Positions 1 to 12,000 of a stretch of DNA of 64,000 bases are shown one piece after another. Origin of the DNA: Closterium sp. Naga37s-1. Its lineage: Eukaryota > Streptophyta > Zygnematophyceae > Desmidiales > Closteriaceae. Made by a program: the position numbers and the translations under genes. The notes below the pieces were generated by a model that was given only the letters and a program-made list of their open reading frames with translations, ran no database searches and had not been told where the DNA came from. Position 1 is the first letter of the stretch, and each line of letters starts with the position of its first letter. The DNA is taken from assembly GCA_947471745.1 (NCBI GenBank), contig CANJKZ010000775.1, positions 379,501-443,500 on the forward strand, in the 5' to 3' direction.

Positions 1-3000
1 GACGTCAGGTTTGAGGTGCAGGTCTGAGGTGCAGGTTTGTCATCAGGTTTGAGGTGCAGGTTTGACAACAGGTTTGAGGTGCAGGTTTGAGGTGCAGGTT
101 TGACATCAGGTTTGAGGTGCAGGTTTGAGGTGCAGGTTTGAGGTGCAGGTTTGAGGTGGGTGCAGGTTTGACGTGCAGGTTTGACGTGCAGGTTTGACGT
201 CAAGTTTGAGGTGCAGGTTTGACGTCAGGTTTGAGGTGCAGGTCTGAGGTGCAGGTTTGACATCAGGTTTGAGGTGCAGGTTTGAGGTGCAGGTTTGAGG
301 TGCAGGTTTGACATCAGGTTTGAGGTGCAGGTTTGAGGTGCAGGTTTGAGGTGCAGGTTTGAGGTGCAGGTTTGAGGTGCACGTTTGAGGTGCACGTTTG
401 AGGTGCACGTTGAGGTGCAGGTTTGAGGTGCAGGTTTGACGTCAGGTTGAGGTGCAGCGTTTGAGGTGCAGGTTTGAGGTGCAGGTTTGAGGTGCAGGTT
501 TGAGGTGCAGGTTTGAGGTGCAGGTTTGAGGTGCAGGTTTGACGTGCAGGTTTGACGTCAGGTTTGAGGTGCAGGTTTGACGTCAGGTTTGAGGTGCAGG
601 TTTGACATCAGGTTTGAGGTGCAGGTTTGACAACAGGTTTGAGGTGCAGGTTTGAGGTGCAGGTTTGAGGTGCAGGTTTGAGGTGCAGGTTTGAGGTGCA
701 GGTTTGAGGTGCAGGTTTTGAGGTGCAGGTTTGAGGTGCAGGTTTGAGGTGCAGGTTTGAGGTGCAGGTTTGAGGTGCACGTTTGAGGTGCAGGTTTGAG
801 GTGCAGGTTTGAGGTGCAGGTTTGACGTGCAGGTTTGACGTCAGGTTTGAGGTGCAGGTTTGACGTCAGGTTTGAGGTGCAGGTCTGAGGTGCAGGTTTG
901 ACATCAGGTTTGAGGTGCAGGTTTGACAACAGGTTTGAGGTGCAGGATTGAGGTGCAGGTTTGAGGTGCAGGTTTGACATCAGGTTTGAGGTGCAGGTTT
1001 GACGTCAGGTTTGAGGTGCAGGTTTGATCTTCAGGTTTGAGGTGCAGGTTTGAGGTGCAGGTTTGAGGTGCAGGTTTGAGGTGCAGGTTTTAGGTGCAGG
1101 TTTGAGGTGCAGGTTTGACGTCAGGTTTGAGGTGCAGGTTTGACGTCAGGTTTGAGGTGCAGGTCTGAGGTGCAGGTTTGACATCAGGTTTGATGTGCAG
1201 GTTTGACAACAGGTTTGAGGTGCAGGTTTGAGGTGCAGGTTTGAGGTGCAGGTTTGACATCAGGTTTGAGGTGCAGGTTTGAGGTGCAGGTTTGAGGTGC
1301 AGGTTTGAGGTGCAGGTTTGAGGTGCAGGTTTGAGGTGCAGGTTTGAGGTGCAGGTTTGAGGTGCAGGTTTGAGGTGCAGGTTTGAGGTGCAGGTTGACG
1401 TCAGGTTTGAGGTGCAGGTTTGAGGTGCAGGTTTGACGTCAGGTTTGAGGTGCAGGTTTGAGGTGCAGGTTTGACGTCAGGTTTGAGGTGCAGGTTTGAC
1501 ATCAGGTTTGAGGTGCAGGTTTGAGGTGCAGGTTTGACGTGCAGGTTTGACGTGCGGGTTTGACGTCAGGTTGAGGTGCAGGTTGACGTCAGGTTTGAGG
1601 TGCAGGTCTGAGGTGCAGGTTTGACATCAGGTTTGAGGTGCAGGTTTGACAACAGGTTTGAGGTGCAGGTTTGAGGTGCAGGTTTGACAACAGGTTTGAG
1701 GTGCAGGTTTGAGGTGCAGGTTTGACATCAGGTTTGAGGTGCAGGTTTGAGGTGCAGGTTTGAGGTGCAGGTTTGAGGTGCAGGTTTGAGGTGAAGGTTT
1801 GAGGTGCAGGTTTGAGGTGCAGGTTTGAGGTGCAGGTTTGAGGTGCACGTTTGAGGTGCAGGTTTGAGGTGCAGGTTTGAGGTGCAGGTTTGAGGTGCAG
1901 GTTTGACGTGCAGGTTTGACGTCAGGTTTGAGGTGCAAATTTGACGTCAGGTTTGAGGTGCAGGTCTGAGGTGCAGGTTTGACATCAGGTTTGAGGTGCA
2001 GGTTTGACAACAGGTTTGAGGTGCAGGATTGAGGTGCAGGTTTGAGGTGCAGGTTTGACATCAGGTTTGAGGTGCAGGTTTGACGTCAGGTTTGAGGTGC
2101 AGGTTTGACATCAGGTTTGAGGTGCAGGTTTCACGTCAGGTTTGAGGTGCAGGTTTGACAACAGGTTTGAGGTGCAGGTTTGAGGTGCAGGTTTGAGGTG
2201 CAGGTTTGAGGTGCAGGTTTTAGGTGCAGGTTTGAGGTGCAGGTTTGACATCAGGTTTGAGGTGCAGGTTTGACGTCAGGTTTGAGGTGCAGGTCTGAGG
2301 TGCAGGTTTGACATCAGGTTTGAGGTGCAGGTTTGACGTCAGGTTTGAGGTACAGGTTTGAGGTGCAGGTTTGAGGTGCAGGTTTGAGGTGCAGGTTTGA
2401 GGTGCAGGTTTGAGGTGCAGGTTTTAGGTGCAGGTTTGAGGTGCAGGTTTGACGTCAGGTTTGAGGTGCAGGTTTGACGTCAGGTTTGAGGTGCAGGTCT
2501 GAGGTGCAGGTTTGACATCAGGTTTGAGGTGCAGGTTTGACAACAGGTTTGAGGTGCAGGTTTGAGGTGCAGGTTTGAGGTGCAGGTTTGAGGTGCAGGT
2601 TTGACATCAGGTTTGAGGTGCAGGTTTGAGGTGCAGGTTTGAGGTGCAGGTTTGAGGTGCAGGTTTGAGGTGCAGGTTTGAGGTGCAGGTTTGAGGTGCA
2701 GGTTTGAGGTGCAGGTTTGAGGTGCAGGTTTGACGTCAGGTTTGAGGTGCAGGTTTGAGGTGCAGGTTTGACGTCAGGTTTGAGGTGCAGGTTTGAGGTG
2801 CAGGGTTGACGTCAGGTTTGAGGTGCAGGTTTGACATCAGGTTTGAGGTGCAGGTTTGAGGTGCAGGTTTGAGGTGCAGGTTTGACGTGCAGGTTTGACG
2901 TGCGGGTTTGACGTCAGGTTTGAGGTGCAGGTTTGACGTCAGGTTGAGGTGCAGGTCTGAGGTGCAGGTTTGACATCAGGTTTGAGGTGCAGGTTTGACA

Positions 3001-6000
3001 ACAGGTTTGAGGTGCAGGTTTGAGGTGCAGGTTTGACAACAGGTTTGAGGTGCAGGTTTGAGGTGCAGGTTTGAGGTGCAGGTTTGAGGTGCAGGTTTTG
3101 AGGTGAAGGTTTGAGGTGCAGGTTTGAGGTGCAGGTTTGAGGTGCAGGTTTGAGGTGCACGTTTGAGGTGCAGGTTTGAGGTGCAGGTTTGAGGTGCAGG
3201 TTTGAGGTGCAGGTTTGACGTGCAGGTTTGACGTCAGGTTTGAGGTGCAGGTTTGACGTCAGGTTTGAGGTGCAGGTCTGAGGTGCAGGTTTGACATCAG
3301 GTTTGAGGTGCAGGTTTGACAACAGGTTTGAGGTGCAGGATTGAGGTGCAGGTTTGAGGTGCAGGTTTGACATCAGGTTTGAGGTGCAGGTTTGACATCA
3401 GGTTTGAGGTGCAGGTTTGACATCAGGTTTGAGGTGCAGGTTTCACGTCAGGTTTGAGGTGCAGGTTTGACAACAGGTTTGAGGTGCAGGTTTGAGGTGC
3501 AGGTTTGAGGTGCAGGTTTGAGGTGCAGGTTTTAGGTGCAGGTTTGAGGTGCAGGTTTGACATCAGGTTTGAGGTGCAGGTTTGACGTCAGGTTTGAGGT
3601 GCAGGTCTGAGGTGCAGGTTTGACATCAGGTTTGAGGTGCAGGTTTGACAACAGGTTTGAGGTGCAGGTTGAGGTGCAGGTTTGAGGTGCAGGTTTGAGG
3701 TGAAGGTTTGAGGTGCAGGTTTGAGGTGCAGGTTTGAGGTGCAGGTTTGAGGTGCACGTTTGAGGTGCAGGTTTGAGGTGCAGGTTTGAGGTGCAGGTTT
3801 GAGGTGCAGGTTTGACGTGCAGGTTTGACAACAGGTTTGAGGTGAAGGTTTGAGGTGCAGGTTTGAGGTGCAGGTTTGAGGTGCAGGTTTGAGGTGCACG
3901 TTTGAGGTGCAGGTTTGAGGTGCAGGTTTGAGGTGCAGGTTTGAGGTGCAGGTTTGACGTGCAGGTTTGACGTCAGGTTTGAGGTGCAGGTTTGACGTCA
4001 GGTTTGAGGTGCAGGTCTGAGGTGCAGGTTTGACATCAGGTTTGAGGTGCAGGTTTGACAACAGGTTTGAGGTGCAGGTTTGAGGTGCAGGTTTGAGGTG
4101 CAGGTTTGACATCAGGTTTGAGGTGCAGGTTTGACGTCAGGTTTGAGGTGCAGGTTTGAGGTGCAGGTTTGAGGTGCAGGTTTGAGGTGCAGGTTTGAGG
4201 TGCAGGTTTGAGGTGCAGGTTTTAGGTGCAGGTTTGAGGTGCAGGTTTGACGTCAGGTTTGAGGTGCAGGTTTGACGTCAGGTTTGAGGTGTAGGTCTGA
4301 GGTGCAGGTTTGACATCAGGTTTGAGGTGCAGGTTTGTCAACAGGTTTGAGGTGCAGGTTTGAGGTGCAGGTTTGAGGTGCAGGTTTGACATCAGGTTTG
4401 AGGTGCAGGTTTGAGGTGGGTTGAGGCAGGTTTGAGGTGCAGGTTTGAGGGTGCGTTTGAGGTGCAGGTTTGAGGTGCAGGTTTGAAGTCAGGTTTTGAG
4501 GTGCAGGTTTTGACGTCAAGGTTTGAGGTGCAGGTTTGACATCAGGTTTGAGGTGCAGGTTTGAGGTGCAGGTTTGAGGTGCAGGTTTGACGTGCAGGTT
4601 TGACGTGCGGGTTTGACGTCAGGTTTGAGGTGCAGGTTTGACGTCAGGTTTGAGGTGCAGGTCTGAGGTGCAGGTTTGACATCAGGTTTGAGGTGCAGGT
4701 TTGACAACAGGTTTGAGGTGCAGGTTTGAGGTGCAGGTTTGACAACAGGTTGAGGTGCAGGTTTGAGGTGCAGGTTTGAGGTGCAGGTTGACATCAGGTT
4801 TGAGGTGCAGGTTTGAGGTGCAGGTTTGAGGTGCAGGTTTGAGGTGCAGGTTTGAGGTGCAGGTTTGACAGGTTTGAGGTGCAGGTTTGAGGTGCAGGTT
4901 TGAGGTGCAGGTTTGAGGTGCAGGTTTGAGGTGCAGGTTTGAGGTGCAGGTGAGTGGGTTTGAGGGGGAGTGCAGGTTTGAGTTCAGTTTGAGGTGCAGT
5001 GTTTGAGGTGCAGGTTGACATCAGGTTTGAGGTGCAGGTTTGACGTCAGGTTTGAGGTGCAGGTTTGACATCAGGTTGAGGTGCAGGTTTCACGTCAGGT
5101 TTGAGGTGCAGGTTTGACAACAGGTTTGAGGTGCAGGTTTGAGGTGCAGGTTTGAGGTGCAGGTTTTAGGTGGCAGTTTGAGGTGAGGTTTGACTCAGGT
5201 TTGAGGTGCAGGTTTGACGTCAGGTTTGAGGTGCAGGTCTGAGGTGCAGGTTTGACATCAGGTTTGAGGTGCAGGTTTGACAACAAGGTTTGAGGTGCAG
5301 GTTTGAGGTGCAGGTTTGAGGTGCAGGTTTGACATCAGGTTTGAGGTGCAGGTTGAGGTGCAGGTTTGAGGTGCAGTTTGAGGTGCAGGTTTGAGGTGAA
5401 GGTTTGAGGTGCAGGTTTGAGGTGCAGGTTTGAGGTGCAGGTTGAGTTGCAGGTTTTGAGGTGCAGGTTTGAGGTGCAGGTTTTGAGGTGCAGGTTTTGA
5501 CGTGCAGGTTTGACAAGAGGTTTGAGGTGAAGGTTTGAGGTGCAGGTTTGAGGTGCAGGTTTGAGGTGCAGGTTGAGGTGCACGTTTGAGGTGCAGGTTT
5601 GAGGTGCAGGTTTGAGGTGCAGGTTTGAGGTGCAGGTTTGACGTGCAGGTTTGACGTCAGGTTGAGGTGCAGGTTGACGTCAGGTTTGAGGTGCAGGTCT
5701 GAGGTGCAGGTTTGACATCAGGTTGAGGTGCAGGTTGACAACAGGTTTGAGGTGCAGGTTTGAGGTGCAGGGTTTGAGGTGCAGGTTTGAGGTGAAGGTT
5801 TGAGGTGCAGGTTGAGGTGCAGGTTTGAGGTGCAGGTTTGAGGTGCACGTTTGAGGTGCAGGTTTGAGGTGCAGGTTTGAGGTGCAGGTTTGAGGTGCAG
5901 GTTTGACGTGCAGGTTTGACAACAGGTTGAAGGTGAAGGTTTGAGTGCAGGTTTGAGGTGCAGGTTTGAGGTGCAGGTTTGAGGTGCACGTTTGAGGTGC

Positions 6001-9000
6001 AGGTTTGAGGTGCAGGTTTGAGGTGCAGGTTTGAGGTGCAGGTTTGACGTGCAGGTTGACGTCAGGTTTGAGGTGCAGGTTTGACGTCAGGTTTGAGGTG
6101 CAGGTCTGAGGTGCAAGGTTTGACATCAGGTTTGAGGTGCAGGTTTGACAACAGGTTTGAGGTGCAGGTTTGAGGTGCAGGTTGAGGTGCAGGTTTGGAC
6201 ATCAGGTTTGAGGTGCAGGTTTGACGTCAGGTTTGAGGTGCAGGTTTGAGGTGCAGGTTTGAGGTGCAGGTTTGAGGTGCAGGTTTGAGGTGCAGGTTTG
6301 AGGTGCAGGTTTTAGGTGCAGGTTTGAGGTGCAGGTTGACGTCAGGTTTGAGGTGCAGGTTTGACGTCAGGTTTGAGGTGCAGGTCTGAGGTGCAGGTTT
6401 GACATCAGGTTTGAGGTGCAGGTTTGTCAACAGGTTTGAGGTGCAGGTTTGAGGTGCAGGTTTGAGGTGCAGGTTTGACATCAGGTTTGAGGTGCAGGTT
6501 TGAGGTGCAGGTTTGAGGTGCAGGTTTGAGGTGCAGGTTTGAGGTGCAGGTTGAGGTGCAGGTTTGAGGTGCAGGTTTGAAGTCAGGTTTGAGGTGCAGG
6601 TTTGACGTCAGGTTTGAGGTGCAGGTTTGACATCAGGTTTGAGGTGCAGGTTTGAGGTGCAGGTTTGAGGTGCAGGTTTGACGTGCAGGTTGACGTGCGG
6701 GTTTGACGTCAGGTTTGAGGTGCAGGTTTGACGTCAGGTTTGAGGTGCAGGTCTGAGGTGCAGGTTTGACATCAGGTTTGAGGTGCAGGTTTGACAACAG
6801 GTTTGAGGTGCAGGTTTGAGGTGCAGGTTTGACAACAGGTTTGAGGTGCAGGTTTGAGGTGCAGGTTTGAGGTGCAGGTTTGTGACATCAGGTTTGAGGT
6901 GCAGTTTGAGGTGCAGGTTTGAGGTGCAGGTTTGAGGTGCAGGTTTGACATCAGGTTTGAGGTGCAGGTTTGAGGTGCAGGTTTGAGGTGCAGGTTTGAG
7001 GTGCAGGTTTGAGGTGCACGTTTGAGGTGCAGGTTTGAGGTGCAGGTTTGAGGTGCAGGTTTGAGGTGCAGGTTTGAGGTGCAGGTTTGACATCAGGTTT
7101 GAGGTGCAGGTTTGACGTCAGGTTTGAGGTGCAGGTTTGACATCAGGTTTGAGGTGCAGGTTTCACGTCAGGTTTGAGGTGCAGGTTTGACAACAGGTTT
7201 GAGGTGCAGGTTTGAGGTGCAGGTTTGAGTTGCAGGTTTGAGGTGCAGGTTTTAGGTGCAGGTTTGTGGTGCAGGTTTGACATCAGGTTTGAGGTGCAGG
7301 TTTGACGTCAGGTTTGAGGTGCAGGTCTGAGGTGCAGGTTTGACATCAGGTTTGAGGTGCAGGTTTGACAACAGGTTTGAGGTGCAGGTTTGAGGTGCAG
7401 GTTTGAGGTGCAGGTTTGACATCAGGTTTGAGGGTGCAAGTTGAGGTGCAGGTTGAGGTGCAGGTTTGAGGTGCAGGTTTGAGGTGAAGGTTTGAGGTGC
7501 AGGTTTGAGGTGCAGGTTTGAGGTGCAGGTTTGAGGTGCACGTTTGAGGTGCAGGTTTGAGGTGCAGGTTTGAGGTGCAGGTTTGAGGTGCAGGTTTGAC
7601 GTGCAGGTTTGACAACAGGTTTGAGGTGAAGGTTTGAGGTGCAGGTTTGAGGTGCAGGTTTGAGGTGGCAGGTTTGAGGTGCACGTTTGAGGTGCAGGTT
7701 TGAGGTGCAGGTTTGAGGTGCAGGTTTGAGGTGCAGGTTTGAGGTGCAGGTTTTAGGTGCAGGTTTGAGGTGCAGGTTTGACATCAGGTTTGAGGTGCAG
7801 GTTTGACGTCAGGTTTGAGGTTGCAGGTCTGAGGTGCAGGTTTGACATCAGGTTTGAGGTGCAGGTTTGACAACAGGTTGAGGTGCAGGTTTGAGGTGCA
7901 GGTTTAGGTGCAGGTGACAGCAGTTTGAGGTGCAGGTTTTTGAGGTGCAGGTTTGAGGTGCAGGTTTGAGGTGCAGGTTTGGAGGTCAGGTTTGAGGTGA
8001 AGGTTTGAGGTGCAGGTTTGAGGTGCAGGTTTGAGGTGCAGGTTTGAGGTGCAACGTTTGAGGTGCAGGTTTGAGGTGCAGGTTTTGAGGTGCAGGTTTG
8101 AGGTGCAGGTTTTGACGTGCAGGTTTTGACAAGAGGTTTGAGGTGCAGGTTTGACGTCAGGTTTGAGGTGCAGGTTCTGAGGTGCAGGTTTGACATCAGG
8201 TTGAGGTGGCAGGTTTGAGGTGCAGTTTGACATCAGGTTGAGGTGCAGGTTTGACAAACAGGTTTGAGGTGCAGGTTGAGGTGCAGGTTTGAGGTGCAGG
8301 TTTTGAGGTGAAGGTTTGAGGTGCAGGTTTGAGGTGCAGGTTGAGGTGCAGGTTTGAGGTTGCACGTTTTGAGGTGCAGGTTTGAGGTGCAGGTTTGAGG
8401 TGCAGGTTTGAGGTGCAGGTTTGACGTGCAGGTTGACAACAGGTTTGAGGTGCAGGTTTGAGGTGCAGGTTTGAGGTGCAGGTTTGAGGTGCAGGTTTGA
8501 GGTGCAGGTTTGAGGTGCAGGTTTGAGGTGCAGGTTTGAGGTGCAGGTTTGAGGTGCAGGTTTGACGTGCAGGTTTGACGTCAGGTTTGAGGTGCAGGTT
8601 TGACGTCAGGTTTGAGGTGCAGGTCTGAGGTGCAGGTTTGACATCAGGTTTGAGGTGCAGGTTTGACAACAGGTTTGAGGTGCAGGTTTGAGGTGCAGGT
8701 TTGAGGTGCAGGTTTGACATCAGGTTTGAGGTGCAGGTTTGACGTCAGGTTTGAGGTGCAGGTTTGAGGTGCAGGTTTGAGGTGCAGGTTTGAGGTGCAG
8801 GTTTGAGGTGCAGGTTTGAGGTGCAGGTTTGAGGTGCAGGTTTGAGGTGCAGGTTTGACGTCAGGTTTGAGGTGCAGGTTTGACGTCAGGTTTGAGGTGC
8901 AGGTCTGAGGTGCAGGTTTGACATCAGGTTTGAGGTGCAGGTTTGACAACAGGTTTGAGGTGCAGGTTTGAGGTGCAGGTTTGAGGTGCAGGTTTGACAT

Positions 9001-12000
9001 CAGGTTTGAGGTGCAGGTTTGAGGTGCAGGTTTGAGGTGCAGGTTTGAGGTGCAGGTTTGAGGTGCAGGTTTGAGGTGCAGGTTTGAGGTGCAGGTTTGA
9101 GGTCAGGTTTGAGGTGCAGGTTTGACGTCAGGTTTGAGGTGCAGGTTTGACATCAGGTTTGAGGTGCAGGTTTGAGGTGCAGGTTTGAGGTGCAGGTTTG
9201 ACGTCAGGTTTGAGGTGCAGGTTTGACGTCAGGTTTGAGGTGCAGGTTTGAGGTGCAGGTTTGACATCAGGTTTGAGGTGCAGGTTTGACAACAGGTTTG
9301 AGGTGCAGGTTTGAGGTGCAGGTTTGACAACAGGTTTGAGGTGCAGGTTTGAGGTGCAGGTTTGAGGTGCAGGTTTGACATCAGGTTTGAGGTGCAGGTT
9401 TGAGGTGCAGGTTTGAGGTGCAGGTTTGAGGTGCAGGTTTGACATCAGGTTTGAGGTGCAGGTTTGAGGTGCAGGTTTGAGGTGCAGGTTTGAGGTGCAG
9501 GTTTGAGGGTGCACGTTTGAGGTGCAGGTTTGAGGTGCAGGTTTGAGGTGCAGGTTTGAGGTGCAGGTTTGAGGTGCAGGTTTGACATCAGGTTTGAGGT
9601 GCAGGTTTGACGTCAGGTTTGAGGTGCAGGTTTGACATCAGGTTTGAGGTGCAGGTTTCACGTCAGGTTTGAGGTGCAGGTTTGACAACAGGTTTGAGGT
9701 GCAGGTTTGAGGTGCAGGTTTGAGGTGCAGGTTTGAGGTGCAGGTTTTAGGTGCAGGTTTGTGGTGCAGGTTTGACATCAGGTTTGAGGTGCAGGTTTGA
9801 CGTCAGGTTTGAGGTGCAGGTCTGAGGTGCAGGTTTGACATCAGGTTTGAGGTGCAGGTTTGACACAGGTTTGAGGTGCAGGTTTGAGGTGCAGGTTTGA
9901 GGTGCAGGTTTGACATCAGGTTTGAGGTGCAGTTTGAGGTGCAGGTTTGAGGTGCAGGTTTGAGGTGAAGGTTTGAGGTGCAGGTTTGAGGTGCAGGTTT
10001 GAGGTGCAGGTTTGAGGTGCACGTTTGAGGTGCAGGTTTGAGGTGCAGGTTTGAGGTGCAGGTTTGAGGTGCAGGTTTGACGTGCAGGTTTGACAACAGG
10101 TTTGAGGTGAAGGTTTGAGGTGCAGGTTTGAGGTGCAGGTTTGAGGTGCAGGTTTGAGGTGCACGTTTGAGGTGCAGGTTTGAGGTGCAGGTTTGAGGTG
10201 CAGGTTTGAGGTGCAGGTTTGACGTGCAGGTTTGACGTCAGGTTTGAGGTGCAGGTTTGACGTCAGGTTTGAGGTGCAGGTCTGAGGTGCAGGTTTGACA
10301 TCAGGTTTGAGGTGCAGGTTTGACAACAGGTTTGAGGTGCAGGTTTGAGGTGCAGGTTTGAGGTGCAGGTTTGACATCAGGTTTGAGGTGCAGTTTGACG
10401 TAGGTTTGAGGTGCAGGTGCAGTTTGAGGTGCAGGTTTGAGGTGCAGGTTTGAGGTGCAGGTTTGAGGTGCAGGTTTTAGGTGCAGGTTTGAGGTGCAGG
10501 TTTGACGTCAGGTTTGAGGTGCAGGTTTGACGTCAGGTTTGAGGTGCAGGTCTGAGGTGCAGGTTTGACATCAGGTTTGAGGTGCAGGTTTGACAACAGG
10601 TTTGAGGTGCAGGTTTGAGGTGCAGGTTTGACATCAGGTTTGAGGTGCAGGTTTGAGGTGCAGGTTTGAGGTGCAGGTTGAGGTGCAGGTTTGAGGTGCA
10701 GGTTTGAGGTGCAGGTTTGAGGTGCAGGTTTGAGGTGCAGGTTTGAAGTCAGGTTTGAGGTGCAGGTTTGACGTCAGGTTTGAGGTGCAGGTTTGACATC
10801 AGGTTTGAGGTGCAGGTTTGAGGTGCAGGTTTGAGGTGCAGGTTTGACGTGCAGGTTTGACGTGCGGGTTTTGACGTCAGGTTTGAGGTGCAGGTTTGAC
10901 GTCAGGTTTGAGGTGCAGGTCTGAGGTGCAGGTTTGACATCAGGTTTGAGGTGCAGGTTTGACAACAGGTTTGAGGTGCAGGTTTGAGGTGCAGGTTTGA
11001 CAACAGGTTTGAGGTGCAGGTTTGAGGTGCAGGTTTGAGGTGCAGGTTTGACATCAGGTTTGAGGTGCAGGTTTGAGGTGCAGGTTTGAGGTGCAGGTTT
11101 GAGGTGCAGGTTTGAGGTGAAGGTTTGAGGTGCAGGTTTGAGGTGCAGGTTTGAGGTGCAGGTTTGAGGTGCACGTTTGAGGTGCAGGTTTGAGGTGCAG
11201 GTTTGAGGTGCAGGTTTGAGGTGCAGGTTTGACGTGCAGGTTTGACGTCAGGTTAGAGGTGCAGGTTTGACGTCAGGTTTGAGGTGCAGGTCTGAGGTGC
11301 AGGTTTGACATCAGGTTTGAGGTGCAGGTTTGACGTCAGGTTTGAGGTGCAGGTTTGACATCAGGTTTGAGGTGCAGGTTTGAGGTGCAGGTTTGAGGTG
11401 CAGGTTTGACGTGCAGGTTTGACGTGCGGGTTTGACGTCAGGTTTGAGGTGCAGGTTTGACGTCAGGTTTGAGGTGCAGGTCTGAGGTGCAGGTTTGACA
11501 TCAGGTTTGAGGTGCATGTTTGACAACAGGTTTGAGGTGCAGGTTTGAGGTGCAGGTTTGACATCAGGTTTGAGGTGCAGGTTTGAGGTGCAGGTTTGAG
11601 GTGCAGGTTTGAGGTGCAGGTTTGAGGTGCAGGTTTGAGGTGCACGTTTGAGGTGCAGGTTTGAGGTGCAGGTTTGAGGTGCAGGTTTGAGGTGCAGGTT
11701 TGAGGTGCAGGTTTGAGGTGCAGGTTTGACGTCAGGTTTGAGGTGCAGGTTTGACGTCAGGTTTGAGGTGCAGGTTTGACATCAGGTTTGAGGTGCAGGT
11801 TTGACAACAGGTTTGAGGTGCAGGTTTGAGGTGCAGGTTTGAGGTGCAGGTTTGACATCAGGTTTGAGGTGCAGGTTTGACGTCAGGTTTGAGGTGCAGG
11901 TTTGAGGTGCAGGTTTGACAACAGGTTTGAGGTGCAGGTTTGAGGTGCAGGTTTGAGGTGCAGGTTTGAGGTGCAGGTTTGAGGTGCAGGTTTTAGGTGC

